From Pseudomonadota bacterium (GTDB lineage: Bacteria; Pseudomonadota; Alphaproteobacteria; Acetobacterales; Acetobacteraceae): DNA of 64,000 nucleotides. This document shows, in pieces, positions 19,167-26,863 of this stretch. A program made the position numbers and the translations under genes. The DNA lies in NCBI GenBank assembly GCA_021805565.1, contig JAJZFA010000061.1, forward strand, positions 1 through 64,000. The letters run 5' to 3'. The notes below the pieces were generated by a model. It saw only the letters and a list, made by a program, of their open reading frames with translations. It did not search any database and was not told where the DNA came from. How positions within the stretch are numbered: the first letter of the stretch is position 1; each line of letters opens with the position of its first letter.

Positions 19167-19696
19167 CAGCTACCGCGCCGCAAACGCCGCATCCGTTGAT
19201 CGAACGCATTATCGAACAGATAATTTTCAGCAGCCGGTGGCTTCTGGCACCAATTTATATAGGGCTGGTCGCCGGACTTGCCGTCCTACTGGCAAAGTTC
19301 GTGCAGCATACAATCGATTTGCTGACCCACGCGCTGACCAACGATGGGGACAACACGATCGTTGGCATTCTGTCGCTTATCGATCTGGCTCTGATGGGTA
19401 GCCTCGTTGTGATGGTGATGTTTGCAGGATACGAGAATTTTGTTTCGAAACTCGATCTTGAGGGACATAAGGACAAGCCGGACTGGATGGGACACGTCGA
19501 TTTTGGCGACCTTAAGCTAAAACTGATGGCTTCGATCGTCGCGATTTCCGGCATTCATGTATTGGGAAGCTTCATGAACATAGCGAGCCTGAGCAACCGG
19601 GAACTCGGTTGGAGTGTCGGCATCCACATGGCGTTCGTCATATCGGGTGTCCTGCTCGCCGTTATGGATCGCCTGAATGGAAAGATACAGCACTGA
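19163..19696 (+). CDS. YqhA family membrane protein (TIGR00645/UPF0114)
   Basis: 177 residues from the ATG at 19163, which overlaps the terC stop (ATGA). The conserved family pattern is present: ERIIEQIIFSSRWLLAPIYI, FAGYENFVSKLD, and WMGHVDFGDLKLKLMASIVA followed by ISGIHVLGSFMNI. Four predicted membrane helices. Function unknown; often encoded beside stress or ion-transport genes. Last gene of the operon. Confidence 0.92.
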   Translation: MTATAPQTPHPLIERIIEQIIFSSRWLLAPIYIGLVAGLAVLLAKFVQHTIDLLTHALTNDGDNTIVGILSLIDLALMGSLVVMVMFAGYENFVSKLDLEGHKDKPDWMGHVDFGDLKLKLMASIVAISGIHVLGSFMNIASLSNRELGWSVGIHMAFVISGVLLAVMDRLNGKIQH

Positions 19697-19824
19697 CCCA
19701 GCCGACAATGTTCTGGACAAAGCGTTCAACCGTCGTCGTGGTCGATGGCGAACGTGCGCACCGCCCGATACCGGCAGAATGTATCGAACTCAAACCGATA
19801 AATCCAGGTCGAGAATTCACGCGA

Positions 19825-20502
19825 TCAGGCCAGCCGCCATACCGGGTCCTTGATCCGCGTCAGAAACGCATCATGCGCCGCGCGTTCCGCTTCGGTCGGT
19901 TCGATCGGGCGCGGCGTGCGCGGGCCGGCATGCAGATAAACCGCCACCGGCCCCCGCCCATCCCGAGCCGCCAGCGACAGGCCGCGCTGGCGGCCGCCGG
20001 TCAGTTCCACATAGACCTCGGCCAGCAGCTTGCAGTCCAGCAGCGCGTTGTGAGTCGTGCGCGCCGACAAGTCGATCGCGAACCGTCGGCACAACGCGTC
20101 CAGGCTGTTCGGCATCCCCGGAAACCGGATCTTCGCCAACGCCAGCGAATCGATCATCCGGTCGCGCGCCAGACCCGGCAGTCGCGCCCGGCCAAACTCC
20201 ATGTCCAGAAAGCCGAAATCGAACGGCGCGTTGTGCGCGATCAACTTGCTATCGGCGAAAAATGCCGCCAGCCCCCCGGCGATTTCGGCAAACAGCGGCT
20301 TTCCCGCCAGGTCGCCGTTGCTAATGCCGTGAATTCGCGTCGCTTCCGCCGGAATGTCGCGCTGCGGATCGACCAGCGCGTGGAAATGCTTCCCCGTCGG
20401 CAAATCGTTCACCAGTTCCAGCGCGGCAACCTCGATTACCCGGTCGCCGTTCAACGGGTCCAGGCCGGTGGTTTCGGTATCGAACAAGACGGTACGGATC
20501 AT
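19825..20502 (-). CDS. dnaQ: DNA polymerase III epsilon subunit (3'-5' proofreading exonuclease)
   Basis: 225 residues. DEDDh exonuclease motifs: FDTETTGLDPLNGDRVIEVA (Exo I), HNAPFDFGFLDMEF (Exo II), and HNALLDCKLLAEVY (Exo III with catalytic His and Asp). It removes misincorporated bases in the Pol III core. The start at 20502 overlaps the coaE stop by 4 bp. Gene order aroE-coaE-dnaQ is common in alphaproteobacteria. The usual C-terminal region that contacts DnaE is present (about 40 residues after Exo III). Confidence 0.96.
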   Translation of the reverse strand: MIRTVLFDTETTGLDPLNGDRVIEVAALELVNDLPTGKHFHALVDPQRDIPAEATRIHGISNGDLAGKPLFAEIAGGLAAFFADSKLIAHNAPFDFGFLDMEFGRARLPGLARDRMIDSLALAKIRFPGMPNSLDALCRRFAIDLSARTTHNALLDCKLLAEVYVELTGGRQRGLSLAARDGRGPVAVYLHAGPRTPRPIEPTEAERAAHDAFLTRIKDPVWRLA

Positions 20503-21086
20503 GCGCGCAGTGTCTGGATGAAGCGGGTCAGGATGCGCAAGGTGTGATTGCGCGACAACCCGGTCTTCACCACCAAATCGGCTCGGTGGCGCTTGTCCGC
20601 GTCCGGCATCTGACGTGCGATGATGGCCTCCACATCGGCCTTGCTCATGCCCCGGCGTCTGGCCACACGCTGAACCTGGATGGCGCGCGGGGCGGACACC
20701 ACAACGATGGTATCGGCCCGCTTGTCGCCCGCGGTTTCGAACAGCAGCGGAATGTCCAGCACCACGGCGCGCTGTCCCGCCCGCCGGGCGCGGCCGACGA
20801 AGATTCGTTCCTCGGCTTCCACCATGGGGTGCAGGATGTGTTCCAGCCGGGTCAGCGCGTGGCGGTCCGCCAGCACCGCCCGGCGCAGCGCAGCGCGGTC
20901 GATGGCGCCGTCGCGGGTCGTGCCGGGAAAAGCCGCCTCGATCGGCATCACCGCCCGGCCGCCCTTCGCCTGCAACCGGTGCACCGCCAGATCGGCGTCG
21001 AACACCGGCAGGCGGGCGCGGCGAAAGGCGGCGGCGGCGGTGGATTTGCCCATCCCGATCCCGCCGGTCAGGCCGACGATCCTCAT
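20499..21086 (-). CDS. coaE: Dephospho-CoA kinase
   Basis: 195 residues, beginning MRIVGLTGGIGMGKSTAAAA, which contains the P-loop GGIGMGKST. Further marks: the FDADLAVHRLQ substrate segment and VLDIPLLFETAGDKRADTIV with the LID-side residues. It phosphorylates dephospho-CoA at the 3' hydroxyl, the last step of coenzyme A synthesis. It overlaps aroE upstream and dnaQ downstream by 4 bp each. Confidence 0.97.
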   Translation of the reverse strand: MRIVGLTGGIGMGKSTAAAAFRRARLPVFDADLAVHRLQAKGGRAVMPIEAAFPGTTRDGAIDRAALRRAVLADRHALTRLEHILHPMVEAEERIFVGRARRAGQRAVVLDIPLLFETAGDKRADTIVVVSAPRAIQVQRVARRRGMSKADVEAIIARQMPDADKRHRADLVVKTGLSRNHTLRILTRFIQTLRA

Positions 21087-21922
21087 GCCGGCAGAAGATC
21101 GGCGGCGACGAAGCGGCGCAAGGCGTCGTCCACGGTTGGATCGGTGCCGAACCACGCCCGGAAACCGGGCACGGCCTGATGCAGCAGCATGCCCAGGCCC
21201 TCGGCGCAAGAAAGCCCGCGGGCGCGCGCGGCAGCCAGCAGCGGTGTTTCCAGCGGCACATAGACGATATCGGCCACCGTCAGGCCGCGCGCGGCGCGAT
21301 CCAGATCGATATCCAGCGGCGGATGGCCCGCCATGCCCAGCGACGTGGTATTCACCAGCAGGGCGTGGTCCGGCAGGGCGTCGTTGCGCTGGTCCCAGCC
21401 GGCGATCGTCAGTCCCGGCAGATCGCGCGCCAGGCGTTCGCCATGGGCGCGCGTGCGGTTCGCCAGCGTGACCCGAACGCCGCGTTCCAGCAGGACGGCA
21501 GCGATCGCGCGGGCCGACCCGCCTGCCCCCAAAATTAAAGCAGGACCGGCATCGGGATCGGCGCCATGCGCGCGCAGGTTTTCCAGAAAGCCCCAGCCGT
21601 CGGTGTTACTGCCGGCGATCCGGCCGTTCGTAAATGTTAGCGTGTTCACCGCACCGGCCCGGCGGGCGGACTCGTCCACCGTGTCGCAGACCGCGAAGGC
21701 GGCCACCTTATGCGGAATGGTGACATTCACCCCGGCGAACCCAGCCAGCATCAGCCCCCGAATGGCGGCGGGAAAATCCGCCGGTTCGATCGGCAGCGGT
21801 ACATAGGCGCCGTCGATCCCGTACCGATCCAGCCAGAATCCGTGCAGCCGGGGGGACCGGGAATGCCCGACCGGCCACCCTGTTATGCCGGCAAGCCGGG
21901 CCTTACCCGTCAGGATCGTCAT
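21083..21922 (-). CDS. aroE: Shikimate dehydrogenase
   Basis: 279 residues from the ATG at 21922 (a second ATG at 21931 adds three residues). Substrate site GWPVGHSRSPRLHGFWL, the catalytic Lys in NVTIPHK, the partner Asp in GSNTDGWGF, the Rossmann GAGGSARAIAAVLLERG and NTTSLGM are all present. It reduces 3-dehydroshikimate with NADPH. First of the tightly overlapping aroE-coaE-dnaQ cluster. Confidence 0.96.
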   Translation of the reverse strand: MTILTGKARLAGITGWPVGHSRSPRLHGFWLDRYGIDGAYVPLPIEPADFPAAIRGLMLAGFAGVNVTIPHKVAAFAVCDTVDESARRAGAVNTLTFTNGRIAGSNTDGWGFLENLRAHGADPDAGPALILGAGGSARAIAAVLLERGVRVTLANRTRAHGERLARDLPGLTIAGWDQRNDALPDHALLVNTTSLGMAGHPPLDIDLDRAARGLTVADIVYVPLETPLLAAARARGLSCAEGLGMLLHQAVPGFRAWFGTDPTVDDALRRFVAADLLPA

Positions 21923-21947
21923 GCGCCGCAACGCCTTGTCCGGCTCC

Positions 21948-22808
21948 TCATCGGCTCAAAAACCGCTCGGTCCAGTTTTTATAGTCGCCTTCCCGCGTGA
22001 CCCTGGCCATGAGCTCGGCGGATGCGATACCGGTCAGGTCCGACGGTCTGGTGCCGTCGCGCAAGGCTTTCAACGTGTCATAGGTTGCCTTCACCGCGGC
22101 GGAAAACGGCTGGTGACCTTGCAGCGCGACGCGCACGCCCCGGCTGGCCAGATAGGCGTTGTCCTGCAACTCGGCCGGTATCCCACCGAGCATCAGGGGA
22201 ATTCCGACCTCGGCGGCGATGGCATCGAGACCGATCCGGGTCAGGCCGCCGGCGATGAACAGCGCATCGACGCCCGCGTTTTGATAAGCTTTCAGGCGCT
22301 TGATCCCATCGGCCAGGCCGCTGATGGACGGCGCGCTGGTGCGGCCGATGATGGTCAGCGCCTTGTCTTCGCGGGCGGCCAGCGCCGCACGCATCTTGCC
22401 AACGCCTTCCTCGATGGAAATCACCGCCGGCTGGGTTTCCCCGAAGGCGCGCGGCAGCACGGTATCCTCGATCATCAGCGCGGCGACGCCGGCGGTTTCC
22501 AGTTCCTGCACGGTACGCATGACGTTCAGCGCATTGCCATACCCATGATCGGCATCGACCATGACCGGTAGTTTCCCCGCCCGGTCGATGCGGTAGGCCT
22601 GGGCGGCGAATTCGGTCAACGTCAGCACGATCAGGTCGGGCGCGCCGAGGACGGTAAATGACGCGATAGACCCGGCGAACATGCCGATCTCGAAGCCGAG
22701 GTCCTCGGCGATACGGGCGGAAATCGCATCGTGGACCGAAGCGGGGTGAATGCAGGCAGTGCCGGCGATGGTGGCGCGGTAGCGCTCGCGGCGATCGGTC
22801 CAGTGCAT
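21948..22808 (-). CDS. Isocitrate lyase/PEP mutase superfamily protein (oxaloacetate decarboxylase-like)
   Basis: 286 residues from the ATG at 22808. TIM-barrel landmarks: SVHDAISARIAEDLGFEIG, VMVDADHGYGNALNVMRTV with the Mg-binding acidic cluster, a shortened lid region ALMIEDTVLPRAFG, and IIGRTSA. The Cys of the isocitrate lyase KKCGH loop is missing; the DTVLPRAFG segment resembles the oxaloacetate decarboxylase/PA4872 branch. It likely cleaves or decarboxylates a 2-oxoacid. Divergent from an alpha/beta hydrolase gene, 70 bp apart. Confidence 0.85.
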   Translation of the reverse strand: MHWTDRRERYRATIAGTACIHPASVHDAISARIAEDLGFEIGMFAGSIASFTVLGAPDLIVLTLTEFAAQAYRIDRAGKLPVMVDADHGYGNALNVMRTVQELETAGVAALMIEDTVLPRAFGETQPAVISIEEGVGKMRAALAAREDKALTIIGRTSAPSISGLADGIKRLKAYQNAGVDALFIAGGLTRIGLDAIAAEVGIPLMLGGIPAELQDNAYLASRGVRVALQGHQPFSAAVKATYDTLKALRDGTRPSDLTGIASAELMARVTREGDYKNWTERFLSR

Positions 22809-22878
22809 GGTTTCCCCCGTTTCGATATCGCGGCATGGTAAGGGCGATGCGCGCAATGGGGAAGGGAGACGGACATCG

Positions 22879-23724
22879 ATGACCGGGGTTGAACATCGTC
22901 ATGCCGATCTGGGCGACGTGCGGCTGCATTACGTGACGGCGGGGGCCGGCTTTCCGGTGGTGCTGCTGCATGGCTGGCCGCAAAGCTGGTATGAATGGCG
23001 GCACATCATCCCCGATCTGGCGGAACGGTTCCGGGTGATCGCACCCGATTTACGCGGGCTGGGGGATTCATCGCGGCCGGCAGGCGGTTACGACAAAAAG
23101 ACGGTCGGCAACGATGTCTGGCGGCTGGTTCGCGATGTGCTGGGACTGCCGGAATTCCATCTTGTCGGGCACGACTGGGGCGGCCCCACGGCCTATGCGG
23201 TGGCCGCGGCCCATCCGGATGCGGTGCGGCGGCTGGCGGTGCTGGATGTGACCATTCCAGGCGATGGAAGTCCCGGTATCAGCCAGGGTGGCCGGCGCTG
23301 GCACCACGCTTTTCACCAGACGCTGGACCTGCCGGAGGCGTTGATCGCCGGCCGGGAAGAGATCTATTTCGGCTGGTTTTACCGGAATTATGGCGCCCGT
23401 CCGGACGCGCTGTCCGATGCCGATATCGCGGAATATCTGCGGGTTTACCGCCAGCCGGGCGCGCTGCGGGCAGGATTTTCCTATTATCGCGCGATCCCGG
23501 CGGACATCGCCGACAACGCGGCAACGGCGGCGGCGTTCAAGCTGCCGATGCCGGTGCTGGCGCTGGGCGGCGACCGGTCCTGGGGGCGCGGCATGGAGGT
23601 CGTGGAGTCCTTGCGGCGCATGGCTGTCAATGTTCAGGGCGGCGTGGTGGAGAACTGCGGCCACTGGATGCCGGAAGAACAGCCGGCCGAATTGCTGCGG
23701 CAGTTGCTCGCATTCCTGGCCTGA
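22879..23724 (+). CDS. Alpha/beta hydrolase, epoxide hydrolase-like
   Basis: 281 residues. HGWPQSWYEWRHIIPDLAER supplies the oxyanion HGWP motif; LVGHDWGGPTAYAVAA carries the nucleophile as Asp (GHDWGG), as in epoxide hydrolases and haloacid-type dehalogenases; the late NCGHWMPEEQP gives the catalytic His. A lid Tyr pair is plausible. The Asp nucleophile favours an epoxide hydrolase or fluoroacetate dehalogenase-like reaction; substrate unknown. GAAGGGA precedes the ATG. Confidence 0.87.
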   Translation: MTGVEHRHADLGDVRLHYVTAGAGFPVVLLHGWPQSWYEWRHIIPDLAERFRVIAPDLRGLGDSSRPAGGYDKKTVGNDVWRLVRDVLGLPEFHLVGHDWGGPTAYAVAAAHPDAVRRLAVLDVTIPGDGSPGISQGGRRWHHAFHQTLDLPEALIAGREEIYFGWFYRNYGARPDALSDADIAEYLRVYRQPGALRAGFSYYRAIPADIADNAATAAAFKLPMPVLALGGDRSWGRGMEVVESLRRMAVNVQGGVVENCGHWMPEEQPAELLRQLLAFLA

Positions 23725-23774
23725 TGCCGCTGAACGCCGCCTCGATTGCCCCGGTAAGGCCCGCGACTTCGGGT

Positions 23775-24263
23775 TCAGTCACCCGCGAGAAAGCGGGCGA
23801 CGGCGGGGATAGCGCGCAGGCGCGCCAGATCCGCATCGTCCGGCAATTGCGGCCTGTCGCGCGAGACGTTGACCATACACAAAAAACCGAGCGGCTCTGA
23901 CCGAACCGCGCGGAACTGGTGCCATGTCCAGGCCGGGATCGTCAACAGATCGAACGGCTTGACGGGCAGGACCTCGCTGCCCAGCAGGCATTCGCCATGG
24001 CCCCGCAAAATCATCACCGCATGCGCATGCTCGTGACGCTCCAGCGTGGAAAAGCCGGCCGCGTCCATCTCGAAATACCGCAGTTCGCAGGCGAGCGAAT
24101 CTTCGTGGAACAACACCTGGCGGGAGATGTCCTTGAACGGCGCGGACCCGTCCTGCTTGTATGGCTGATGGGCCACGCCCTGCCAGCGGAAGTCTTGCCG
24201 CGCCGGGCGAAACAGCGGCGGCTGTTGAGTGTCCATGGGGGGTGTCCGTTCGGTCTGGGCCAT
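23775..24263 (-). CDS. Cupin-domain protein
   Basis: 162 residues. A single cupin barrel: ERHEHAHAVMILRGHGECLLG holds the G(X)5HXH-like motif 1 (HEHAH), and PAWTWHQFRAVRSEPLGFLC motif 2 with the third His. Metal binding is therefore likely. Such stand-alone cupins act as dioxygenases, isomerases or small-molecule sensors. The start is uncertain: an in-frame ATG at 24236 is possible and neither has a strong ribosome binding site. Convergent with the hydrolase gene. Confidence 0.8.
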   Translation of the reverse strand: MAQTERTPPMDTQQPPLFRPARQDFRWQGVAHQPYKQDGSAPFKDISRQVLFHEDSLACELRYFEMDAAGFSTLERHEHAHAVMILRGHGECLLGSEVLPVKPFDLLTIPAWTWHQFRAVRSEPLGFLCMVNVSRDRPQLPDDADLARLRAIPAVARFLAGD

Positions 24264-24391
24264 GCCGTGTTCTACCCCAAATGTGGCGCGGTTCAACCGT
24301 GCGGACGACGGCGATCCCGGTTGCCGCGAGCCGGACAGGCGCCCCTGCCCCGATACCCCTGCCGGCAGTGAAATGACAGGATCGATCCGTC

Positions 24392-25591
24392 TCAACCCTC
24401 GGCCGGACGCGGCTGCACGATATCCAGCGTATGCCGGGCGATCATCGCCTCCTCGTCGGTTGGGATGACGCGAACCGCGACACGGCTCTCCGGCAGGCTG
24501 ACGACCGCCGCGCCACGGGCATTCGCAGCCGGATCGAAAGCGATCCCCAGCCATCGGAGGCGTGCGCACACCATTTCGCGGATCGCCGGGGCATGTTCGC
24601 CAATCCCCGCCGTAAACACGATCCCATCCAGACCGCCGAGCACACTCGTCAGGGCGCCGATTTCGCGCGCGATCCGGTAAACGAACAGATCGACGGCCTC
24701 TTTCGCCTGGACATCGGCACTGGCCAGAAGCACGCGCATATCGCTGGCGAGTCCGCCCGATACGCCGAGCAGACCTGACTTGTGGTAGAGCAGGTCTTCG
24801 ATCGCCTCCGCGGTCAGCCCCCGCGCGCGCTGCAAATAAAGGATCGCGCCTGGATCGATGTTTCCGCAGCGCGTTCCCATCACGAGACCATCGAGCGCGG
24901 TCAATCCCATCGTGGTATCGATGCTGCGGCCAGCCAGCATGGCGCAAAGGCTCGCGCCATTACCGAGGTGGGCGGCGATGACACGGCCCTTGGCCAGGTC
25001 CGGGGCGGTTTCGCGCAGCCGCTCGGCGATATACTCGTAAGAGATGCCGTGAAAGCCATATCGCCGGACCCCCGAATTTTCGTACTCGCGCGGCAATGCG
25101 AAGCGGGTTGCAACCGCCGGCATGCCCCGGTGAAAGGCCGTGTCGAAGCAAACGACCTGCGGCAAACCCGGTCTGGCGGCGGCGATCGCCGTAATGGGTG
25201 CGATGGTGTGGGGTTGATGCAAAGGCGCAAGCGGCGTCAAGGCGCCAAGCGCGGCCAGAAGGCCGGGCGTCACCCGTTCGGGCCGGTCGTAGTCCGGCCC
25301 GCCATGTACGACACGATGCCCGGCGGCCAACAGGGTGCCGGCGCCAAGGTGGCGTTCGGCCCAGCCGATCGCCGTCTCCAGCAGCGATTGAAAGTCCGCA
25401 TGAGAGTCGGGCCAGCGCCTTTCCTCCAGCAGGGCTCCGGCCGGATCGAAGGCCGCGAAATGCGGTTCGGAACCTATTCCTTCAACCTCTCCGCGCGAGG
25501 CGAGAACCGGATGATCCGGGTTGTCCACGCGGAAGAGCGAGAACTTGATACTGGACGAGCCGGCGTTGATGGTCAGGATCGAGGCGGACAT
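24392..25591 (-). CDS. ackA: Acetate kinase
   Basis: 399 residues. Family signatures: ILTINAGSSSIKFSLF at the N-terminus, HRVVHGGP, CFDTAFHRGMP, RRYGFHGISYEYIAE and AAHLGNGASLCAML in the nucleotide fold, and FTAGIGEHAPAIRE. It interconverts acetate plus ATP and acetyl phosphate. No phosphate acetyltransferase or phosphoketolase gene is adjacent, which is unusual but not rare in Acetobacteraceae. The stretch 25592-25860 upstream is empty except for its promoter. Confidence 0.96.
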   Translation of the reverse strand: MSASILTINAGSSSIKFSLFRVDNPDHPVLASRGEVEGIGSEPHFAAFDPAGALLEERRWPDSHADFQSLLETAIGWAERHLGAGTLLAAGHRVVHGGPDYDRPERVTPGLLAALGALTPLAPLHQPHTIAPITAIAAARPGLPQVVCFDTAFHRGMPAVATRFALPREYENSGVRRYGFHGISYEYIAERLRETAPDLAKGRVIAAHLGNGASLCAMLAGRSIDTTMGLTALDGLVMGTRCGNIDPGAILYLQRARGLTAEAIEDLLYHKSGLLGVSGGLASDMRVLLASADVQAKEAVDLFVYRIAREIGALTSVLGGLDGIVFTAGIGEHAPAIREMVCARLRWLGIAFDPAANARGAAVVSLPESRVAVRVIPTDEEAMIARHTLDIVQPRPAEG

Positions 25592-25860
25592 GGTCAGGCG
25601 TTTGCCGGAGAAAGAAACGGCAAGGGCGGGGCGGCTTTAACGGTTGCCATGGCACAGTTCATTTTTTTGCCTCGCGTCTATCGTTATCGGGCACGCCGGC
25701 CATGGCGGGGTCGCCTGTTCCGAACGCCTGTTCAGAGGGAATAATAGCACCGCCCGAGTGGTCGTTCCGCCCGGTTATCCCGGCGCGCGATACGATAATG
25801 GCGGTGCGGGTATCCCGGTTCGCTGACGATCCCCGCATTGTGACCGCCCAATCCTACAAC
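25592..25860. other. ackA upstream region
   Basis: 269 bp with no gene. No FNR box or other operator was recognised. A T-rich run (TTTTTTT near 25665-25671) is the only notable composition feature. The structured RNA begins just to the right. Confidence 0.5.
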
Positions 25861-26049
25861 AGACGGCAACGTTCACCGGCCGGACGTAAGCCAGCCCCGC
25901 GACGCGGGGGTGTGGAGAAAGTCCGAACGGCTAAGGCAACGCTGGCAAGTAAGTGCGTCAGCACGCCAGCAAAGTTGCCGCACAAAACATGAGGTTAGGG
26001 ATTGCCCGACGCCGCCGCTTGTAGCGATTATTGTCGGGTGATTCCTAAC
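25861..26049 (+). ncRNA. Structured RNA, candidate orphan HEARO/IscB omega RNA
   Basis: Nested pairings read on the plus strand: GTTC 25871-25874 with GAAC 25925-25928; GGAC 25882-25885 with GTCC 25921-25924; CCCCGC 25895-25900 with GCGGGG 25904-25909. A long arm follows: GGCAAC/GTTGCC (25935-25940/25974-25979), GCTGGC/GCCAGC (25941-25946/25965-25970) and GTGC/GCAC (25953-25956/25961-25964) with A-rich internal bulges. Last comes a 17-bp stem, 25994-26010 with 26033-26049. That stem uses three G-U pairs that become A-C mismatches on the minus strand, so the RNA is plus-strand, antisense to the end of the crotonase gene. Size and the GTTCACCGGCC and GAAAGTCCGAAC blocks recall HEARO/omega RNAs; that assignment is from memory. 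No IscB gene follows. Confidence 0.6.
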
Positions 26050-26863
26050 GCCCCACAAACCGCGGTGCGCGCTTTTCCATGAAGGCGGTGCGGCCTTCCT
26101 TGTAATCGGCGCTGTTGAAACACGTATCGATCGCTGCCTGGATCGCCGCCATGTCCCGCTGACTGGCATCCTTCAGCATCTCATCGATCGTCAGCTTCGA
26201 TGCCGCCACCGACAGCGGCGCATTTTCCGCGATCGACCGGGCGATATCCAGCACCGTGTCGTCCAGGGCCTGTTCGGTCGTCATCCGATTGATCAGGCCA
26301 ATCCGTTCCGCCTCCGCCGCGTCGATCCGCTTGGCGGTGTAAAGAATCATCCGGGCATGGGCGGGTCCGACCAGATCGATCAGGCGTCGCACCGCGTCCG
26401 GTGCATAGGCGATCGACAGGCGCGCCGCCGGAATGCCGAACAGGCTGCCGGCGGATGCGATGCGGATATCTGCTGCCATGGCGATGGCCAGGCCGCCGCC
26501 CATGCAGAAACCCCGAACCCTGGCGATCACCGGCTTGGCGAAGCCGGTCAGCTTGTTGCGACCGATACTGTTGGCTCGGTCGTACTCCGCCTGGGCATCG
26601 GCGCTGTTGCGATTCTTCTCGAACTGGCTGATATCGGCACCCGAAACGAACGCCTTGTCGCCCGCACCGGTCAGGATAACGACGGCAACGCCGCTGTCTT
26701 CGGCGAATTCGTCCAGGATATCGCCCAGCCCGGTCCACATCTGCATCGAAATCGCATTGCGCTTTTCCGGCTGGTTGAAGGTAATCAGGCCGACGCCCCC
26801 GTCCTTCGCCGCCAGCATTTTTCCGCCCGCGAAGGGCCGGGTTTCCACGTTGTCCGGCAGCAT
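26045..26863 (-). CDS. Enoyl-CoA hydratase/isomerase (crotonase) family protein
   Basis: 272 residues. Crotonase fold marks: ITFNQPEKRNAISMQMW, the oxyanion-hole DKAFVSGADISQF and KPVIARVRGFCMGGGLAIAMA with the second backbone NH, then FGIPAARLSIAYAPDAVRRL. The canonical acid/base Glu in the loop after GGG is replaced (ADIRIAS, then AARLSIA), so hydratase activity is not certain; isomerase, hydrolase or decarboxylase chemistry is possible. The ATG follows directly on the CaiB/BaiF stop, with its ribosome site AAAGGAG inside that gene. Last gene of the acyl-CoA operon. Confidence 0.9.
   Translation of the reverse strand: MLPDNVETRPFAGGKMLAAKDGGVGLITFNQPEKRNAISMQMWTGLGDILDEFAEDSGVAVVILTGAGDKAFVSGADISQFEKNRNSADAQAEYDRANSIGRNKLTGFAKPVIARVRGFCMGGGLAIAMAADIRIASAGSLFGIPAARLSIAYAPDAVRRLIDLVGPAHARMILYTAKRIDAAEAERIGLINRMTTEQALDDTVLDIARSIAENAPLSVAASKLTIDEMLKDASQRDMAAIQAAIDTCFNSADYKEGRTAFMEKRAPRFVGR

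Noticed and set aside
19825-21261. A single 478-residue protein covering dnaQ and part of the coaE region
   Set aside because: Only the 3' 225 codons encode a known protein (DnaQ); the upstream part is a shadow of coaE in another frame.
25915-25945. RNase P RNA, suggested by GAAAGTCCG
   Set aside because: The flanking conserved regions of bacterial RNase P RNA and its length of about 350-400 nt are absent.
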